Both the position numbers and the translations under genes were made by a program. The notes beneath the pieces are model-generated. The model was given only the letters and a program-made list of their open reading frames with translations. It was not told where the DNA came from and searched no databases. From an archaeon (lineage in GTDB: Archaea; Hydrothermarchaeota; Hydrothermarchaeia; Hydrothermarchaeales; Hydrothermarchaeaceae), in contig JAHJSX010000130.1 in the NCBI GenBank assembly GCA_018830205.1, positions 1-13,650 on the forward strand: a stretch of 13,650 nucleotides of DNA, read 5' to 3'. Positions 13,416 to 13,650 of this stretch are shown here, one piece after another (within the stretch, counting starts at the first letter, position 1; every line of letters starts with the position of its first letter).

Positions 13416-13512
13416 TTTCAATCCACGAGAAATCAAGCGCCAATTGACAGCCAGAGTGGATGATTTCTCGTGTCTTGACCCTTAATCCAGTTCGCCTGCA
13501 GCGAACTGAATT
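13416..13512 (+). repeat. Copy C of the dispersed element, fullest copy, directly after tRNA-Leu
   Basis: Begins TTTCAATCCAC at the base after the tRNA discriminator. Perfect 12-base arms CACGAGAAATCA (13424-13435) and TGATTTCTCGTG (13461-13472) enclose 25 bases with TTGACAGCC; ATCCAC (13421-13426) can alternatively pair with GTGGAT (13456-13461). GTCTTGACCC (13472-13481) is followed by a second stem, CAGTTCGC (13488-13495) / GCGAACTG (13501-13508). Bases 13454-13477 are identical to 6709-6732. I see no coding frame in 13416-13601. Confidence 0.75.
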
Positions 13513-13566
13513 ACTTAAAATCCTTGGAAAAGGATAAGATGGTGCCGGAAAACTGAAAGCACAATA

Positions 13567-13574
13567 TTTTTATA
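13567..13574 (+). promoter_or_regulatory. Putative TATA box for the terminal ATPase gene
   Basis: TTTTTATA lies 27 bases upstream of the ATG at 13602. This spacing would start transcription at or just before the ATG, and no Shine-Dalgarno site is visible, so a leaderless mRNA is likely. Confidence 0.5.
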
Positions 13575-13601
13575 GCCAGATGAAGAGAATAATTGACTAA
13601 T

Positions 13602-13650
13602 ATGACTACTGTTGGCATACCTGGTCTTGATGAAATGATAGAAGACGGCA
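13602..13650 (+). CDS. KaiC/RecA-like ATPase, 3' partial (only first 16 codons in window)
   Basis: The visible residues MTTVGIPGLDEMIEDG match the entry motif of archaeal KaiC-like/RadA-paralogue ATPases, in which (T)GIPGLDExxxGG comes shortly before the Walker A loop. The gene runs past the window end, so the domain count, Walker motifs and function cannot be seen. A radA paralogue is the nearest alternative. It is a separate unit from the upstream tRNA, with its own promoter. Confidence 0.65.
   Translation, partial: MTTVGIPGLDEMIEDG

Noticed and set aside
13396..13512. Integration (att) site at the tRNA-Leu 3' end
   Set aside because: There is no duplicated tRNA 3' fragment, integrase or foreign gene nearby; the following sequence is the dispersed element only.

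Overview
The window reads as chromosome from a mesophilic or moderately thermophilic euryarchaeote, probably from a methanogen-related lineage. The evidence is the gene set: an archaeal multi-OB replication protein A beside RadA recombinase, the L18e-L13-S9-RpoN-RpoK-enolase-S2 cluster, archaeal HMG-CoA synthase, thiolase and DUF35 genes, and isopentenyl phosphate kinase. TATA-type promoters lie 25-40 bases upstream of starts, and GGAGGTGA-like Shine-Dalgarno sites decide several starts. A finer taxonomic placement is not possible by eye.

Layout. (1) 1-431: 3' end of a MetE-like methyltransferase. (2) 432-717: intergenic stretch with a degenerate copy of a dispersed repeat and an AT-rich hairpin. 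(3) 727-2983, plus strand: rpa and radA. (4) 6321 down to 2999, minus strand: a COG1709-type HTH regulator, then HMG-CoA synthase, acetoacetyl-CoA thiolase and a DUF35 zinc-ribbon/OB protein, almost without gaps. (5) 6444-7152: tRNA-Pro(CGG) preceded by a hairpin, a repeat-rich non-coding stretch with a second copy of the dispersed repeat, and an easily missed 41-aa zinc-ribbon gene on the minus strand. (6) 7153-13291, plus strand: rpl18e, rpl13, rps9, rpoN, tRNA-Pro(GGG), rpoK, eno, rps2, a MEMO-family gene, mevalonate kinase and isopentenyl phosphate kinase, mostly with 4-base overlaps. (7) 13292-13601: T-rich terminator, tRNA-Leu(CAG), and a third repeat copy starting right after the tRNA. 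(8) 13602 to the end: start of a KaiC/RecA-like ATPase.

How the genes fit together. Two separate transcription units carry steps of the archaeal mevalonate route. The minus-strand unit covers acetyl-CoA to HMG-CoA, where thiolase, DUF35 and HMG-CoA synthase are known to form one complex in a methanogen. The distal end of the ribosomal/polymerase operon carries mevalonate kinase and isopentenyl phosphate kinase, which implies an archaeal-type route ending in isopentenyl phosphate phosphorylation. HMG-CoA reductase and the intermediate decarboxylation steps are not in the window. The rest is core information processing.

Most of the window is ordinary. The points worth a second look are the dispersed inverted-repeat element (three copies, two of them next to tRNA genes), the tRNA-Pro gene that overlaps the rpoN stop codon inside the ribosomal operon, the C at position 33 of that tRNA, the small zinc-ribbon gene, and the atypical metal-ligand motif of the MetE-like protein.
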